Positions 21,045-30,839 of a stretch of 64,000 nucleotides of DNA are shown here, one piece after another. The stretch spans positions 74,322,338-74,386,337 of the forward strand of contig OV725079.1 of the NCBI GenBank assembly GCA_928085145.1, written 5' to 3'. The notes under the pieces are model-generated. The model saw nothing but the letters and a program-made list of their open reading frames with translations, was not told the origin of the DNA and made no database searches. This DNA is from Nezara viridula. Taxonomy: Eukaryota > Arthropoda > Insecta > Hemiptera > Pentatomidae. The position numbers and the translations under genes were made by a program. Positions within the stretch are counted from its first letter, which is position 1. Each line of letters opens with the position of its first letter.

Positions 21045-21745
21045 ATATATGGAATTTACAACTGTACATTTAATGTACATTCAGCAAATGTGATGCAGAT
21101 AAATACATGGCATGACAAGGCTAGTAGAGAATTTACCCTTTGGTAGCTCTCTAATAAAGTTTCTAAATTAGGAGATCTCGGGTCCATCCTCTTTTCAGAC
21201 TTCTAGAAGGGTTATCAGAGATCGAGGAGATAGCAAGGTTAGATTACTTAAATTAAACGAGAGGATGGTTCTGAAGTTTATTATGGAAAGTGAGGTATCT
21301 GGATTGGGCCAGATCTGAAACAAAAGGAACATTAAGGTCATTATGGATGGTTTTATTTGTAACAAAGTAGGGAGCAGTGAGGATTTTACGAAGGATTTTG
21401 GATTGTAAGGATTGGATACGAGAGGAATTCCATGGTTTAGTGAAGCCCAATAGCTCAACTCCATAAGTCCAAATAGGCCTTATTATAGTCAAGTATATGA
21501 GTCTTTTGTAATTAATTGGAAGATTAGAACTCTTGTCTAGTAAGTGCTGAAGTAGTCGGAAACGTCGAGCGGTTTCTTGTCGTTCCAGTCTGGAATGAGG
21601 ATTCCAAGTTATACGTTTGTCCATGTGGAGTCCTAGGTTTCGGATTTGTTCAACAGGGATAAGTGCGGTATTATTAAAGAATATTGTAAGATAGGAAGTC
21701 ATAGGTTTACGACGAAGGGTAAGGCTAATTTGATGGGATTTATTT
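21045..21745 (-). mobile_element. Jockey-A LINE, 5'-truncated, mostly open ORF2 end
   Basis: Read on the minus strand it starts near an A-run (complement of 21740-21755) and runs through the ORF2 C-terminal region to the 3' terminus TACAGTTGTAAATTCC near 21050. It is one of the best preserved Jockey-A copies. No matching target duplication was found. Confidence 0.8.
21253..21702 (-). CDS. Jockey-A ORF2 C-terminal fragment (reverse transcriptase thumb and tail)
   Basis: The frame gives 149 residues without a stop. It has RNLGLHMDKRITWNPHSRL, RRFRLLQHLLDKSSNLPINY, IIRPIWTYGVELLG, SLQSKILRKILTAPYFVTN and SDLAQSRYLTFHNKLQNH, the region after the polymerase palm in Jockey-clade ORF2. The usual ending RLKRRWPRDLLI follows in another frame (near 21175-21215), so a frameshift has occurred near 21253. 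The N-terminal endonuclease and palm are missing. It is a fragment, not a functional gene. Confidence 0.8.
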   Translation of the reverse strand: MTSYLTIFFNNTALIPVEQIRNLGLHMDKRITWNPHSRLERQETARRFRLLQHLLDKSSNLPINYKRLIYLTIIRPIWTYGVELLGFTKPWNSSRIQSLQSKILRKILTAPYFVTNKTIHNDLNVPFVSDLAQSRYLTFHNKLQNHPLV

Positions 21746-22059
21746 TTTTTTTTTAAATCTTTTCAACTTTTTCATATTTTGAACAGAAGATAATTCGTCC
21801 TGTATCTTACTATTGAACAGTATATGAATGTTTATTATTAAATAAAGGGGTCTCCAAACTAGCCATTGCGTGCCTCCAGTCTGGCTCCAGGATATCAAAC
21901 TCGCGAATCTAGAGAAATTTCTTATTTCGAAAACGGACTCTAAATTGTAACAAAGCCATACTGACCTTACTTCACATTATTTTTTTTTTATTAGCGAGAT
22001 ATAATTAAATATTTAATTGTTGCTACTCTCTATTCTACACTGGCTTTACAAACAGTGAC

Positions 22060-22345
22060 GCTGTCGAAAGAGAAACTTAGAGATTTTCTGGAGTAATGCT
22101 TTTCCCTCTATAGTTGGAGGAATAAGCCTGGCTTGGAGTATATAGGCGTTCCTGTTTTGTTTTTTTTTCAAATTTACTTACCTTTAAGTTATTTTATTTT
22201 ATTTATTGTATATACTTTTTGATTATTATTTAGTTATTAAACTTCTGTTTATTCTATATTTTTTTTATATTTATGGGGTGAATGTAGTCTTACTTCTCTA
22301 TAATTATTGTCCATGTGAGACAATGTTATATTACTTAATATATTA
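22060..22345 (+). mobile_element. Jockey-B-type LINE 3' UTR, diverged
   Basis: GAGATTTTCTGGAGTAATGC, TTTTCCCTC and a GCCTGGCTTGGAG stretch match the Jockey-B 3' UTR at 48700-48790 (inverted) loosely. The end GGGGTGAATGTAGTC, CTCTATAATTATTGTCCATG resembles the LINE tail inserted at 55206-55285. This is an old copy without coding sequence. Confidence 0.45.
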
Positions 22346-22349
22346 AAAG

Positions 22350-23060
22350 AAAATGTTGCGATTACAAATCTAAAAGATTAATTGTATGTTAACTCTCTTC
22401 CGCTTCTCTCAAAGATCAAATAAATCGAGACTAGAAATATATATGTACTAGTTGGCTCTTGCGAATAATTCGCAATGTTCATTGTGTGATATATAATTGC
22501 ATATTGTTCAGTATTTATTAGTAAATAAACGACTATAATAAGGAATAATAAGGAATTGGATTAGTTATTAACTTTTTTTTTTTCATTTTTATCCATGACC
22601 CTCGCATACCGCAATAATACCACTATAATGAGGCCTCTGTTTCTTCTTTATAAACCCACTAAAATTACTACGACCTCTGAATTCCAGCGGGACTTTATTC
22701 TCCTTGAATTGAAGCCTAAACATCCCTTATCCAGAGGGACGTTACATTTTGCACGTTTCCTCGTTTACTTAGGGTTTCCCTGAATTCTCCTCCTTCTACC
22801 TCCTAAAGCACCATATTCACTTGACATTGCTTTCAAAAATATCTTCTTCTTCTTCTACTTCAGTTGCATCCTATTTTCCCTATTGGTTTTCAGGTTTTAT
22901 TTTTATACAAACTACTGCAGATATTAAAATTTTGAAGTAAAATATTCTTAAACATCTGGAGTGGCAATCATCTCATTCAGTTAAATCATCTGAAAAATTC
23001 AATATACAGTAGATTCAAATTTAGGAATTGAAACCTTCTTTGAAATATAATCTACAATAT
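22350..23060. other. unassigned sequence
   Basis: There is no recognised gene. The frame at 22595-22783 has no known motif. Confidence 0.4.
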
Positions 23061-23064
23061 ATAT

Positions 23065-23230
23065 TTAGGCAAAAAAGTGACTGATACTTGACAATTTTAG
23101 TTACTATATGTAAAAACTTTATGTAAATATAGTTAATTAAAAAATTAAAAAACTATATGTAATAAGCAATATGCTATATTGCCATATTAAATAACAAAAT
23201 ATCCCGGTAATGCTTCTATACTCTATGTAA
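23065..23230 (+). repeat. internal remnant of the hAT-type CAAGAC family
   Basis: ATACTTGACAATTTTAGTTA and TACTATATGTAAAAAC resemble the core of the element at 8539-8910 (TACTTGAAAATTTTAGTTAC). Neither terminal repeat is present. The resemblance is short, so the assignment is tentative. Confidence 0.35.
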
Positions 23231-23600
23231 GTGAGAGAACTAAGCAAATATGCCTTAAGCGAGTATAATTATTATTTTTAGTTATTTAATAATTAATTAA
23301 TAATGTTAATAATTATTTAATTATTTAAAGGATTAGGGAGATATTTTCCATGGGAACAAGCTACTCGCTTTTTAAGTGCATTGCTACTTTAACATTTGTG
23401 TTTAAGTATAAAGCTAGAGATTAGATTAGATTAGATCATATGGTGCTAGAAACCAATAAACACAAAAAATTATAACCAAAAAGGTTATTTGAATTTTCAG
23501 TTGAATTTTCAAGTAGAAACGTAAAATTTTCTTTTTCGAAGTTGAAGGAAGAAGGTGTGAAAGTGAACATACGTAGTTGAAGGTGATATCCACAGAAAAA

Positions 23601-24476
23601 ATGGATCCCAACCCAACTACAAATGTTGTGGTAAGGGACGAAAGGATGGACTTAATCGACACTGCTTGTAGTGATGCTTGGGCATTGGTAACGGGTAAAA
23701 AAAGAAATTTTCCTAATGAATCTACAGATCCGAGAAAATACAAAAAAAACGAAACAGAAAATAAAACGCCAATATCTGTAAGTAATTCTTATGATGTACT
23801 TAATACCATTACCGAAAATGAACAATCCGCAGTAAATGATCAAACAAACGAAAAACCACCACCAATACACATAAACGACGTTCAAAATTATCAGGCATTA
23901 GTCCTATTCCTTGAAAACAACGCAGCTCCAAATTCTTTTTTTCTGAAAACAACTATCAAAGGTGTAACAGTTTACCCGAAAACACCTGACGTATACCGTA
24001 AACTATTGACTAGTCTTAGAAATGGAGGTGCTGAATTCCACACATATCAGCTACCTGAGGACAAAAATAGAAGAATTGTTGTTAAAAATTTGCACTACAC
24101 CACCCCAATCTCTGAAATAAAAAATGATTTAGAAAAACATGGTTACATTGCAACAAACGTCACAAATGTATACTCTCGATTCAAAAAACCTTTGCCCATG
24201 TTTTTCATAGACATAAGAAAGGCTACTTTCAATGAAAAAATTTATGAAATTGAATCAATTTATTATACAAAAATTGTTGTAGAGCAGCCTAAAAAAAAAA
24301 AGAATTATACCTCAGTGTATAATATCCTCCTAGATCCCCACCTCTCCCTCCACCACCAAGTTTCGAAGAATTTCCGACTCTTCAGCAGCCCTTGCGAAAA
24401 GAGCAGCCAATACAAAAAAATGCTTCGCAGAAAGCTACGCCAGCTCAGCTGCAAGAACCATCAAGAAACCAGATGA
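23601..24476 (+). pseudogene. Jockey ORF1 (Gag-like RNA-binding protein), internally deleted
   Basis: The start is the ATG at 23601 (MDPNPTTNVVVRDERMDL). Around residues 95-235 lies a region like the domain that precedes zinc knuckles in Jockey Gag proteins (PRE_C2HC type): LRNGGAEFHTYQLPEDKNRR, IVVKNLHYTTPISEIKNDL, YSRFKKPLPMFFIDIRK. ORF1 proteins of this kind bind element RNA in ribonucleoprotein particles. The CCHC knuckles expected next are absent: after the basic EQPKKKKN the frame reads only about 45 unrelated residues. The true continuation PPPPSFEEFPTLQQP is in another frame from about 24335. A deletion plus frameshift at the A-run 24291-24302 explains this. Confidence 0.8.
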
Positions 24477-24694
24477 TAAGAAGAGAAAATGCTACTACAT
24501 CTGCTCACATCAAACCATCATGTTCAGGTATGAGGCGGGAAACTACTCAGCAGCCACTTTCAGCTGAAAATAATGCCCCATCTCAATTGCTCCAATTACT
24601 CAATGGTTTAAACTCCCTCATACAACCCCTGTTTGGTATCCTCCAACAGCTTGCACAGGTGACTCAAGCCATGTATCCACAAAATGGCCGCTAA
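24335..24694 (+). pseudogene. Jockey ORF1, C-terminal tail in a shifted frame
   Basis: This frame reads PPPPSFEEFPTLQQPLRKEQ and continues for about 100 residues through a Gln/Ser/Thr-rich linker to LLQLLNGLNSLIQPLFGILQ and a stop at 24692-24694. A proline-rich FP-TL stretch and a leucine-rich end are typical of the C-terminus of Jockey-clade ORF1 proteins. It has no independent start and belongs to the ORF1 beginning at 23601. Its stop overlaps the ORF2 ATG at 24684. Confidence 0.75.
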
Positions 24695-24854
24695 TCAGCT
24701 AACTGCAGGATCTTTGTCCATCCTTCTGTGGAGACATGGCCACAGCTGTCATACCTCACAACATGAGCAGGAGACTAAAAAGGCGTTGGATGAGGGATCT
24801 CCTTCCTTAGACAATCTAAGTAATTGGAACAAGTTAGGGAAGAGGTACTGCTGA
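24684..24854 (+). pseudogene. Jockey ORF2 start fused out of frame to ORF2 end
   Basis: The ATG at 24684 overlaps the end of ORF1 by 11 bases, a normal Jockey arrangement. The first 16 codons (MAANQLTAGSLSILLW) resemble the beginning of a LINE endonuclease, where LSILxWN is common. At about 24731 the sequence jumps to the 3' end of ORF2, whose real reading frame gives HNMSRRLKRRWMRDLLP and a stop. The start frame continues 40 codons in the wrong frame to a TGA at 24852-24854. Endonuclease and reverse transcriptase are therefore lost. Confidence 0.75.
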
Positions 24855-25169
24855 GTACTTTCCTTCCCCATGCCTGTCATGTCATTATATCATTATCGTC
24901 ATCACATTTGCTGATTGTCAACTTAATGTTGACAAGCGCAAATATATATTTTATATAAAAAGTATAAAGCTATACCTAACTGTACTTGTTTAACAATCTT
25001 GACAATATTTAATTGAATATACGAATATTTCTCTGATGTCATTCATACATTGAATGTTTTATAAAGAACAATATATATTGTGATAAAGATTACTTTTATT
25101 AAATTTTATTATATTATCTGTTTATATCTGTGCCCCGAAGGTGAAGGGCACCATGAACATTTATTCATA

Positions 25170-25860
25170 TTTTTTTATAAATAATGTTTAGTTATATAAA
25201 ACATTTATTTATTTATAAATGTTTTGTGCTCTTCAACCACCTGGGTCATTTTCGCCCTATATTACAATTTGATCAACTACTACACACATAACAAAACCAG
25301 AGCTAACAAATACAACTTAAAGCATAGAAAGTTAAGAATAGTTACAGATGAATATGATAGTACAATTGAATTAAAGTTATAAAAATTGAAAGTTAAAGAT
25401 TAAAAGGAGATAGGTTAAGAAAGACAATTAAAATAAAGGTTAATGATTTTAAGGACAAAATCTTAAAATACTTTTTTTTTTAATAAAAATTAATATTGGT
25501 AGAAGCGAAATTAAAGAGTACAGTTTAAATATTAAAAAGTTAACAAAAACATTAAAATTAAATATTAATGATTAGAAAAAGATGAGTTAACAGATAACTT
25601 AGACAATTAAATAAAAGGTTAATGATTTCAGGAATATAATCTAAAAATACGGTTTAAAAAATAAAATTAATATTAAAAAAAGCGAAGTTAAAAGTATAAT
25701 TTAAATATTAAAAATTACAAGAAGGAAAATTGAAAAACCATTATAATTAAAAATAAAGATTAAAAGAAGAACAATTAACGGGTATATTTACAATTTGAAG
25801 AGGAACCTACAAACTTCAAAAACTTAACAGGTATATTTATAATTACAAGATGTTATTAAA
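25170..25860 (-). repeat. A/T-rich interspersed repeat with TTTA tail, copy 1
   Basis: The conserved end reads TTTATTTATTTATAAATG, then TGTGCTCTTCAACCACCTGG, GTCATTTTCGCCCTATATTA, followed by 550 bp of strongly purine-biased sequence (TTAAAGATTAAAAG, AAATATTAAAAATTACAAGA) ending GAGGAACCTACAAACTT. The copy at 61077-61709 matches along the whole length. The TAAA-type tail at the left implies a retroposon read on the minus strand. A short related segment lies near 57315-57375. Confidence 0.7.
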
Positions 25861-26181
25861 TTTTATACGAATTTGTCGATGTGATTAAAATTAATTAAAT
25901 AAGGTTGTGGAGGTACAATGTGACCTGAGTTATGAACTTATGTTACTTATCGTCTTATATAGACAGCCAACAAATCCATTCTTTTATTATATAGTCTATT
26001 AATCAAGAACCAAATTTTGATAGCTCAAAGTTATGGAATATTGGCTCCCTTGAAAAAATTCATAAATGGACAAAGTTAACCTCTGGGGTACAGACAAATT
26101 TTTCTAAATTATTTATATTTATCTTTCCCCTTTTTTTATATGAGACGTTTTGTTTCAAAACCTGTTAGATCCATTTATTAA

Positions 26182-26185
<4 letters not shown>

Positions 26186-26212
<27 letters not shown>
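26186..26212. repeat. TA microsatellite
   Basis: A pure run of TA dinucleotides, about 13 units. Confidence 0.9.
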
Positions 26213-26215
<3 letters not shown>

Positions 26216-26330
26216 TAACCAACCTTTTTTCAAACCAAACTCCTCACATAAGAATTAGCTCTTAGAGGCGTTGATGACCAAGGGATTTCACTTCTATAAA
26301 CAACAGCAAACGAACTATTAAAGTATTAAT

Positions 26331-26550
26331 TTTTTTTTTTTTTTTTTTTTTTTGGGTCCTTCCCTTCCTCGCCGTTAAGGCTATACGGGATTTTCCCGGG
26401 CCAGGGAGTGTGGGCGGGGATTTAAAAGACTCCCCCGGCACCGGGACGCGAACTCGTGACTATTTTTATATCTTTGTATTCATATGTCAGGTTGCCAGGC
26501 AACGGCGGTGCAGTGCACACGCTTTAGCCCATTCGGCTACCCCGCCCACA
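26331..26550 (-). mobile_element. tRNA-derived SINE, full length, copy 1
   Basis: A perfect 14 bp target duplication ATTAAAGTATTAAT (26317-26330 and 26551-26564) brackets 220 bp. On the minus strand the head is GGGCGGGGTAGCCGAATGGG, an A-box-like start, and the downstream GAGTTCGCGTCCCGG is a B-box-like motif, so RNA polymerase III transcription is expected. The tail CCCGTATAGCCTTAACGGCG is followed by an A-run seen as the T-run at 26331-26353. It encodes no protein and would rely on a LINE. Confidence 0.9.
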
Positions 26551-26680
26551 ATTAAAGTATTAATACTCGTTGCCCTTATATGCGTCAGTTCGTATTATCA
26601 TTTAATAATATAATAATAAAAAAAAATCGAAATTCTAATGTAATAGTTCCCATTGGGATTCAGCAGTATTCATATGTTAT

Positions 26681-27046
26681 TAGTGTTGCCCAAATGCGAG
26701 TCTTAGTCTTGCAAACTCAGTCTTGGTCTAGATCTTGGTCTTGTGCATGAGTCTCGCAACCGTCTTGCAGTTACCTATTAGCTTAGTACTATAGAGGTAT
26801 TACAATATTTTTTTAGATAGGTGAAACCTAACTAAGCTTGAATGACAAATTAGAAGAGTTAAATGCAAAAGTATATTGGTTATATCAATTCTTTACATAT
26901 ATTATTGAAAATTGACAAGGTGTTTTGCCTTAACTTTTATTCAAAAAATCGATTTTTTTTTCACCAGCCGTGGTCTTGGTCTTGCAACAGTGAGGCAGTC
27001 TTAGTCTTGGTCTTGCAAAGTGCAAGCCCGATTTTGGGCAACTCTA
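26681..27046 (-). mobile_element. hAT-type miniature element, CAAGAC-repeat family, copy 3, both ends intact
   Basis: The ends TAGTGTTGCCCAAA and, inverted, TAGAGTTGCCCAAA form terminal inverted repeats. The flanks are a perfect 8 bp duplication TATGTTAT (26673-26680 and 27047-27054), diagnostic of hAT-type insertion. Both subterminal zones contain repeated TCTTGGTCTTG. The interior has GAGTTAAATGCAAAAGTATA, the reverse complement of the copies at 8.8 and 11.9 kb. There is no transposase gene. Confidence 0.9.
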
Positions 27047-27309
27047 TATGTTATTCAATTTAACTTCCGTGCTAATTAAAAGTAGTTTATATTACTACAT
27101 AAGCTATTTGTTATATTTGAATAAACTGCGTTTACCATATAGTTTTTGGAAGAACACCTTGATAATTTGGAATTATAGGGATAAATTAGGTAAATTTCCA
27201 GAAGAGGCCGGCAGAGACCTAGCTTTGATATAGCTTCTGTTGTTACGTCAACATCCCCTTTTTGCAGTTGACAGCTCTTCGTTAATTCCTGGCCTGACGA
27301 CGGACCACA

Positions 27310-27820
27310 CACTGTAGTTTAGCTCGGGGGATATTTCATTATTTCTAAAAATAAATTGGCCTGTCTTAAAATTGTTTTTCATTTTAAAACATTTTGATAA
27401 ACTTTATAAATTCTTTTTTTTTTCAACGTTTAATGGTTAAATAATATCTTATTCTGTGAAGCAGACCTCGTCGAAAAGCTTTATGATTATTATTTTACAA
27501 TACAGTGTAAGTATTTTGTGTTTTTAATTTAATAATTTAATAATTAATTGTGTTCTTAATTACAAACTACTTAAATTGTTTTCATAAAATGTAATTCTAA
27601 TACAAAATACCAGCAGTTAAAAAATTGGATGACTGCATATAATTTTTTTAAAAATCGATTAGGAATAAATTATTTTATGATAAACAATCTTATTAATTTC
27701 TTTTGTGTTTTTTTTTTTTAAATATAATTAATATATTCAGTAAGGGTAATGTGAAAATAGTGGTGAAAAGGAAAGAGAATAAAGTTAAATTTTTTTTCTA
27801 AATAAATACTTAATTAAATA
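27310..27820. other. unassigned AT-rich sequence
   Basis: No gene or recognised repeat was found. Confidence 0.45.
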
Positions 27821-27829
27821 CTTAATTTT

Positions 27830-27936
27830 GGCCAGATTGGTATTTTATTTTGTATTAATTCATCTTTGTTATTCTAAGGGGACTTAGACCCACAATAAAG
27901 TTATATTTTCTATTCTATTCTATTCTATTCTATCAG
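27830..27936 (+). mobile_element. CR1-like LINE 3' terminus with TATTC tail
   Basis: GGCCAGATTGGTATTTTATT, GTTATTCTAAGGGGACTTAG and CACAATAAAGTTATATT followed by TATTC repeats match the reverse complements of 37105-37200 and 51182-51300. The 37 kb copy is attached to a reverse-transcriptase C-terminus, which identifies the family. Only the last 100 bp is present. Confidence 0.65.
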
Positions 27937-28005
27937 GTTGCCGGGCAACGGCGGTGCAGTGCACACGCCTTAGCCCATTCGCCATTCGGCTACCCCGCCC
28001 ACAAT
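27937..28005 (-). mobile_element. tRNA-derived SINE, 5' half only
   Basis: The minus strand reads GGGCGGGGTAGCCGAATGGC, a short internal duplication of CCATTCG, then TGCACTGCACCGCCGTTGCC and CAACCTGA, the head of the SINE at 26331-26550. The B-box half and tail are missing. The break coincides with the end of the TATTC tail of the LINE at 27830-27936. Confidence 0.8.
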
Positions 28006-28122
28006 AATCACACATATATTAAATATAACATAGTTTATATTTATCTTATTTTTATAAAATTAAGTTTTGAATAGACCGAAAATAAATAATTGTTGTTTCT
28101 CTCCCATTCATGATCTTTGAAC

Positions 28123-28254
28123 TCAAGTTATTCGGTAGCCATTATTTATGTAAACAATGTAAAGAGTTGGACAATCCTGTGGTACACCAGCGTCCATTCC
28201 TAGTGGTGTTGCTGCTGCATTATTTATTACCCTGCAAATACCCTGTGCCTCTGT
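28123..28254 (-). pseudogene. LINE reverse transcriptase fragment with AGVPQ motif
   Basis: The minus-strand frame reads GICRVINNAAATPLGMDAGV, PQDCPTLYIVYIN and a stop at 28123. AGVPQ followed by S/C-P-TLYxxYI is the conserved block just upstream of the catalytic aspartates in Jockey/I-type reverse transcriptases, where GVPQGS is usual; here the glycine-serine is replaced by Asp-Cys. No flanking domains are recognisable. The clade cannot be decided. Confidence 0.55.
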
Positions 28255-28734
28255 AATGGAGGTGTCATTTCTTCCTAAGAAGGTGGAAGGCAGCGCAAAA
28301 GAGGTGATACTTATTATTGGTAAAGAAATAATATTTTGCCAGGCTCAACATTTCAACTAAAATCGAAAAATACATATACAAATATACAGAATGTTCTGTA
28401 AGGTAAAGGAAAATATTCAAGGGGTTGATAGCAGACATCATAATCAAAACAAAACAGTTGATATAAATAACAGTCCGATTTTCCGCAAAAATAGGAAATT
28501 TAAGACTTGCAGTTTTTTAAGAACATTACATTATTTGCTATACATAAAACGATAACTTAAGTAATATTTAATTGAGGCAATTGACTATTTGTCCATGTAA
28601 ACTAAACTAAATTTACTTAAAAAGGAATTACAATATGTCTTCGGTTAAATCATTTAAAGAGGAAATTTATGCGAACAACTGCAAGTTCTGTTTTTTATAA
28701 AATCGTTGATTAAAGTTACACCACCTTTGGGAAA

Positions 28735-29040
28735 ACGGGGCCACCTTCTTTTCAGACGCCTCGGAGGGTTAGCAGGAATTGAAAAGGAAGCAATCTTAGA
28801 AACGATAAGGTTGGGATGATTCTGAAGTTTATTATGGAAGGATAGGTATCTGAATTGTGACAGATCTGAAACAAAAGAAACATTAAGGTCATTATGGATG
28901 GTTTTATTTATGAAAAAGTAGGGAGCATTTAGAAATTTACGAAGGATTTTGGATTGAAAGGATTGGATACGAGAGGAATTCGATGGTTAGTGGAGCCCCC
29001 TAGCTCAACTCCGTAAGTCCAAATAGGCCTATAGTATTAT
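28735..29040 (-). mobile_element. Jockey-A LINE fragment lacking its 3' end
   Basis: The minus strand carries the ORF2 tail from the PIWTYGVELxG region (about 29035) to CTAACCCTCCGAGGCGTCTG at 28750-28770 and the RLKRR equivalent. The usual 3' UTR (ACCAATGGGTAG, TACAGTTGTAAAT) is missing at the left side. The loss of a 3' end is not explained by normal LINE insertion; a later deletion is likely. Confidence 0.7.
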
Positions 29041-29216
29041 AAATATTTCATCTAAAAGAAACAAGAACATATGGATTTGTTATTTCAATATAATAAATAT
29101 TGTAAACATTCGAAGCGGGTAATATTTACTTTCCATCTTTAATCGATTGAATATTTTTATTTAATATTGATTTATGTGCATGAGTTTATACTTTGTTTTA
29201 CAGGTCTCATTTACTT

Positions 29217-29437
29217 GGGGGCGGGGTGGCCGAATGGGCTAAAGCGTTGCCACAGCACCGCGAGTTGCCCGGCAATCAGATATATGAAGTTTTGAGAGAT
29301 AAAAATAAGTACGAGTTCGCGTCCCGGTGCCGCAGGGGATTTTAAAAATTAACTGCCCTCACCCTCCGGCCCGGGGAAATCCCGTATAGCCTAAATGGCG
29401 AGATAGGGTAGAACAAAAAACAAAAAAGAAAAAAAAA
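29217..29437 (+). mobile_element. tRNA-derived SINE, full length, copy 2
   Basis: A perfect 13 bp target duplication GTCTCATTTACTT (29204-29216 and 29438-29450) brackets 221 bp. The head GGGGCGGGGTGGCCGAATGG contains an A-box-like TGGCCGAATGGGC; GAGTTCGCGTCCCGG near 29313 fits a B box. The A-to-B spacing is longer than in most tRNAs, compatible with a Leu/Ser-like parent with a long variable arm or with an insertion. The tail is CCCGTATAGCCTAAATGGCG plus an A-rich run. Confidence 0.9.
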
Positions 29438-29454
29438 TGTCTCATTTACTTTTT

Positions 29455-30470
29455 GTACTTCATTTTAATTTTACTCGTATTTTCTCACCTTTGAGGAAAC
29501 ACATCGGGGAAATGTTTGTAATACCGAGTTTGAAATACCCCTGGCCTCAATAGTGTCAACTCATTTTAAAAAAAAATTAAAATCTATACAATGCAGTGGC
29601 GATGCTGTAGAGTCTGGTTCGATCCTTACTTTTTGACGTTTATTTCTACGCATGAACAAGAAATATTTACCTTAGTGTTCTACCTGGAATAGCCACTTAA
29701 TTTGTGAGTATACAGCTCACACAGCTCTATTGGGTATTCAAGTGGGTATAGAAACCCACAAGGTAGACCAATGCCCTTAGGACGGAAATAGTTCCAATTG
29801 AATAGTTTGTCTCTGTGTTCGTTGTTGTATTTATTGCTTAATGTGAATTTATGTTCTAAACGTAGAAAATTATTTTGAATATCTTAAATTATAGGAATTT
29901 AAATAAATAAAAAAAAATATCACATTGTGAACGAAGCTTCTTTATCTTAGTTAAATTAAATTAATTGAATTTATGAAAGATTTTAAAATATTTATCTCTC
30001 ATTAGTTTTTAATTTTCTCATGGGAATAAATCTTATATAAGAGAGACGTCCAAAAGATAGTATAATAAATAGCCTATTTTGGATTTTGAAAATATAAAAA
30101 TTTAGATGAGATTTTTTTTTCTTTTTAAGTGAAACTTAAAAAATAGATAAATAAAAGAAGCTATCTGCATATATAACTTAAAATTAATTAACTTTAATAC
30201 AGGAATATAAATAGCCACTATGCGCATACTATCAATAATTTAAAAATAATCTATTAAAAACAAACCAATATAAATTGGCAAATTTAATTTAAATAGCTGT
30301 TAATTATAACAAGTAAATAAATACAAGGAAGAGGGGGATGAAATAGGTAAATACGATTAGTACAGAGTTCTATCGCAGATGATAAGAAGCAATGTGATCA
30401 TGAAAATCTATATACTTTCATCTATTAAAAATGTTTTCTTATGAGGTAAAAAAAAAAAAAAAAAATGAGT
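29455..30470. other. unassigned AT-rich sequence
   Basis: No recognised gene or repeat. An A-run lies near 30447-30464. Confidence 0.45.
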
Positions 30471-30474
30471 TTTA

Positions 30475-30800
30475 AGGCTCCCATTGACCATCGAATTCCT
30501 CTCGTATCCAATCCCAAATCCTTAATGTTTATGTTTCCGATTTGGCCCAATCCAAAACTTCCACAATAAACTTCAGAACTAACTGAACCCATTGGTTTCT
30601 AACCTTGCTTTCTCTTTGACCCTTAATAATCCTCCGAGTCATCTAAAAAGAAGATGGTAAATCACCTAATTTAGATACATAATTAGTGTGCTACCAGTGG
30701 GTAGTTTCTCAGAAAGTCTTTTCATGTCATTATATTCCTGTGTTCAAATTTACTAGATGTAAATTTGAGATATAGTTGTAAATACCATGAATAAAAAATT
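30475..30800 (+). mobile_element. Jockey-A LINE 3' end with internal deletions
   Basis: CATCGAATTCCTCTCGTATC, TGTTTCCGATTTGGCCCAATCC, CAATAAACTTCAGAAC, AATAATCCTCCGAG and TCTAAAAAGAAGATGG follow the order of other Jockey-A copies, with a large deletion after TCCAATCCCAAATCC. The 3' UTR holds GCTACCAGTGGGTAG and ends ATAGTTGTAAATACC. Confidence 0.65.
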
Positions 30801-30839
30801 AAAAAGTGTAGTAAAAGTTTTATATTTATAACAAAATAT

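Larger units (their letters stand above)
23417..24959 (+). mobile_element. internally deleted, full-ended Jockey-clade LINE derivative
   Basis: A perfect 13 bp direct repeat AAGTATAAAGCTA (23404-23416 and 24960-24972) brackets 1543 bp. The insert has, in order, a 184 bp 5' UTR beginning with AGATT repeats, ORF1 without its zinc-knuckle region, the first codons of ORF2, and then the last codons of ORF2 (SRRLKRRWMRDLLP, frame of 24763) and a 3' UTR ending in an AT-rich tail. Unlike the other Jockey copies here it keeps its 5' end. Autonomous relatives are several kb long, so most of ORF2, including endonuclease and reverse transcriptase, is deleted. It is non-autonomous. Confidence 0.85.

Noticed and set aside
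29217..29300. A functional tRNA gene
   Set aside because: The A-box-like and B-box-like motifs are part of a SINE with a target duplication and tail; spacing is wrong for a normal tRNA.
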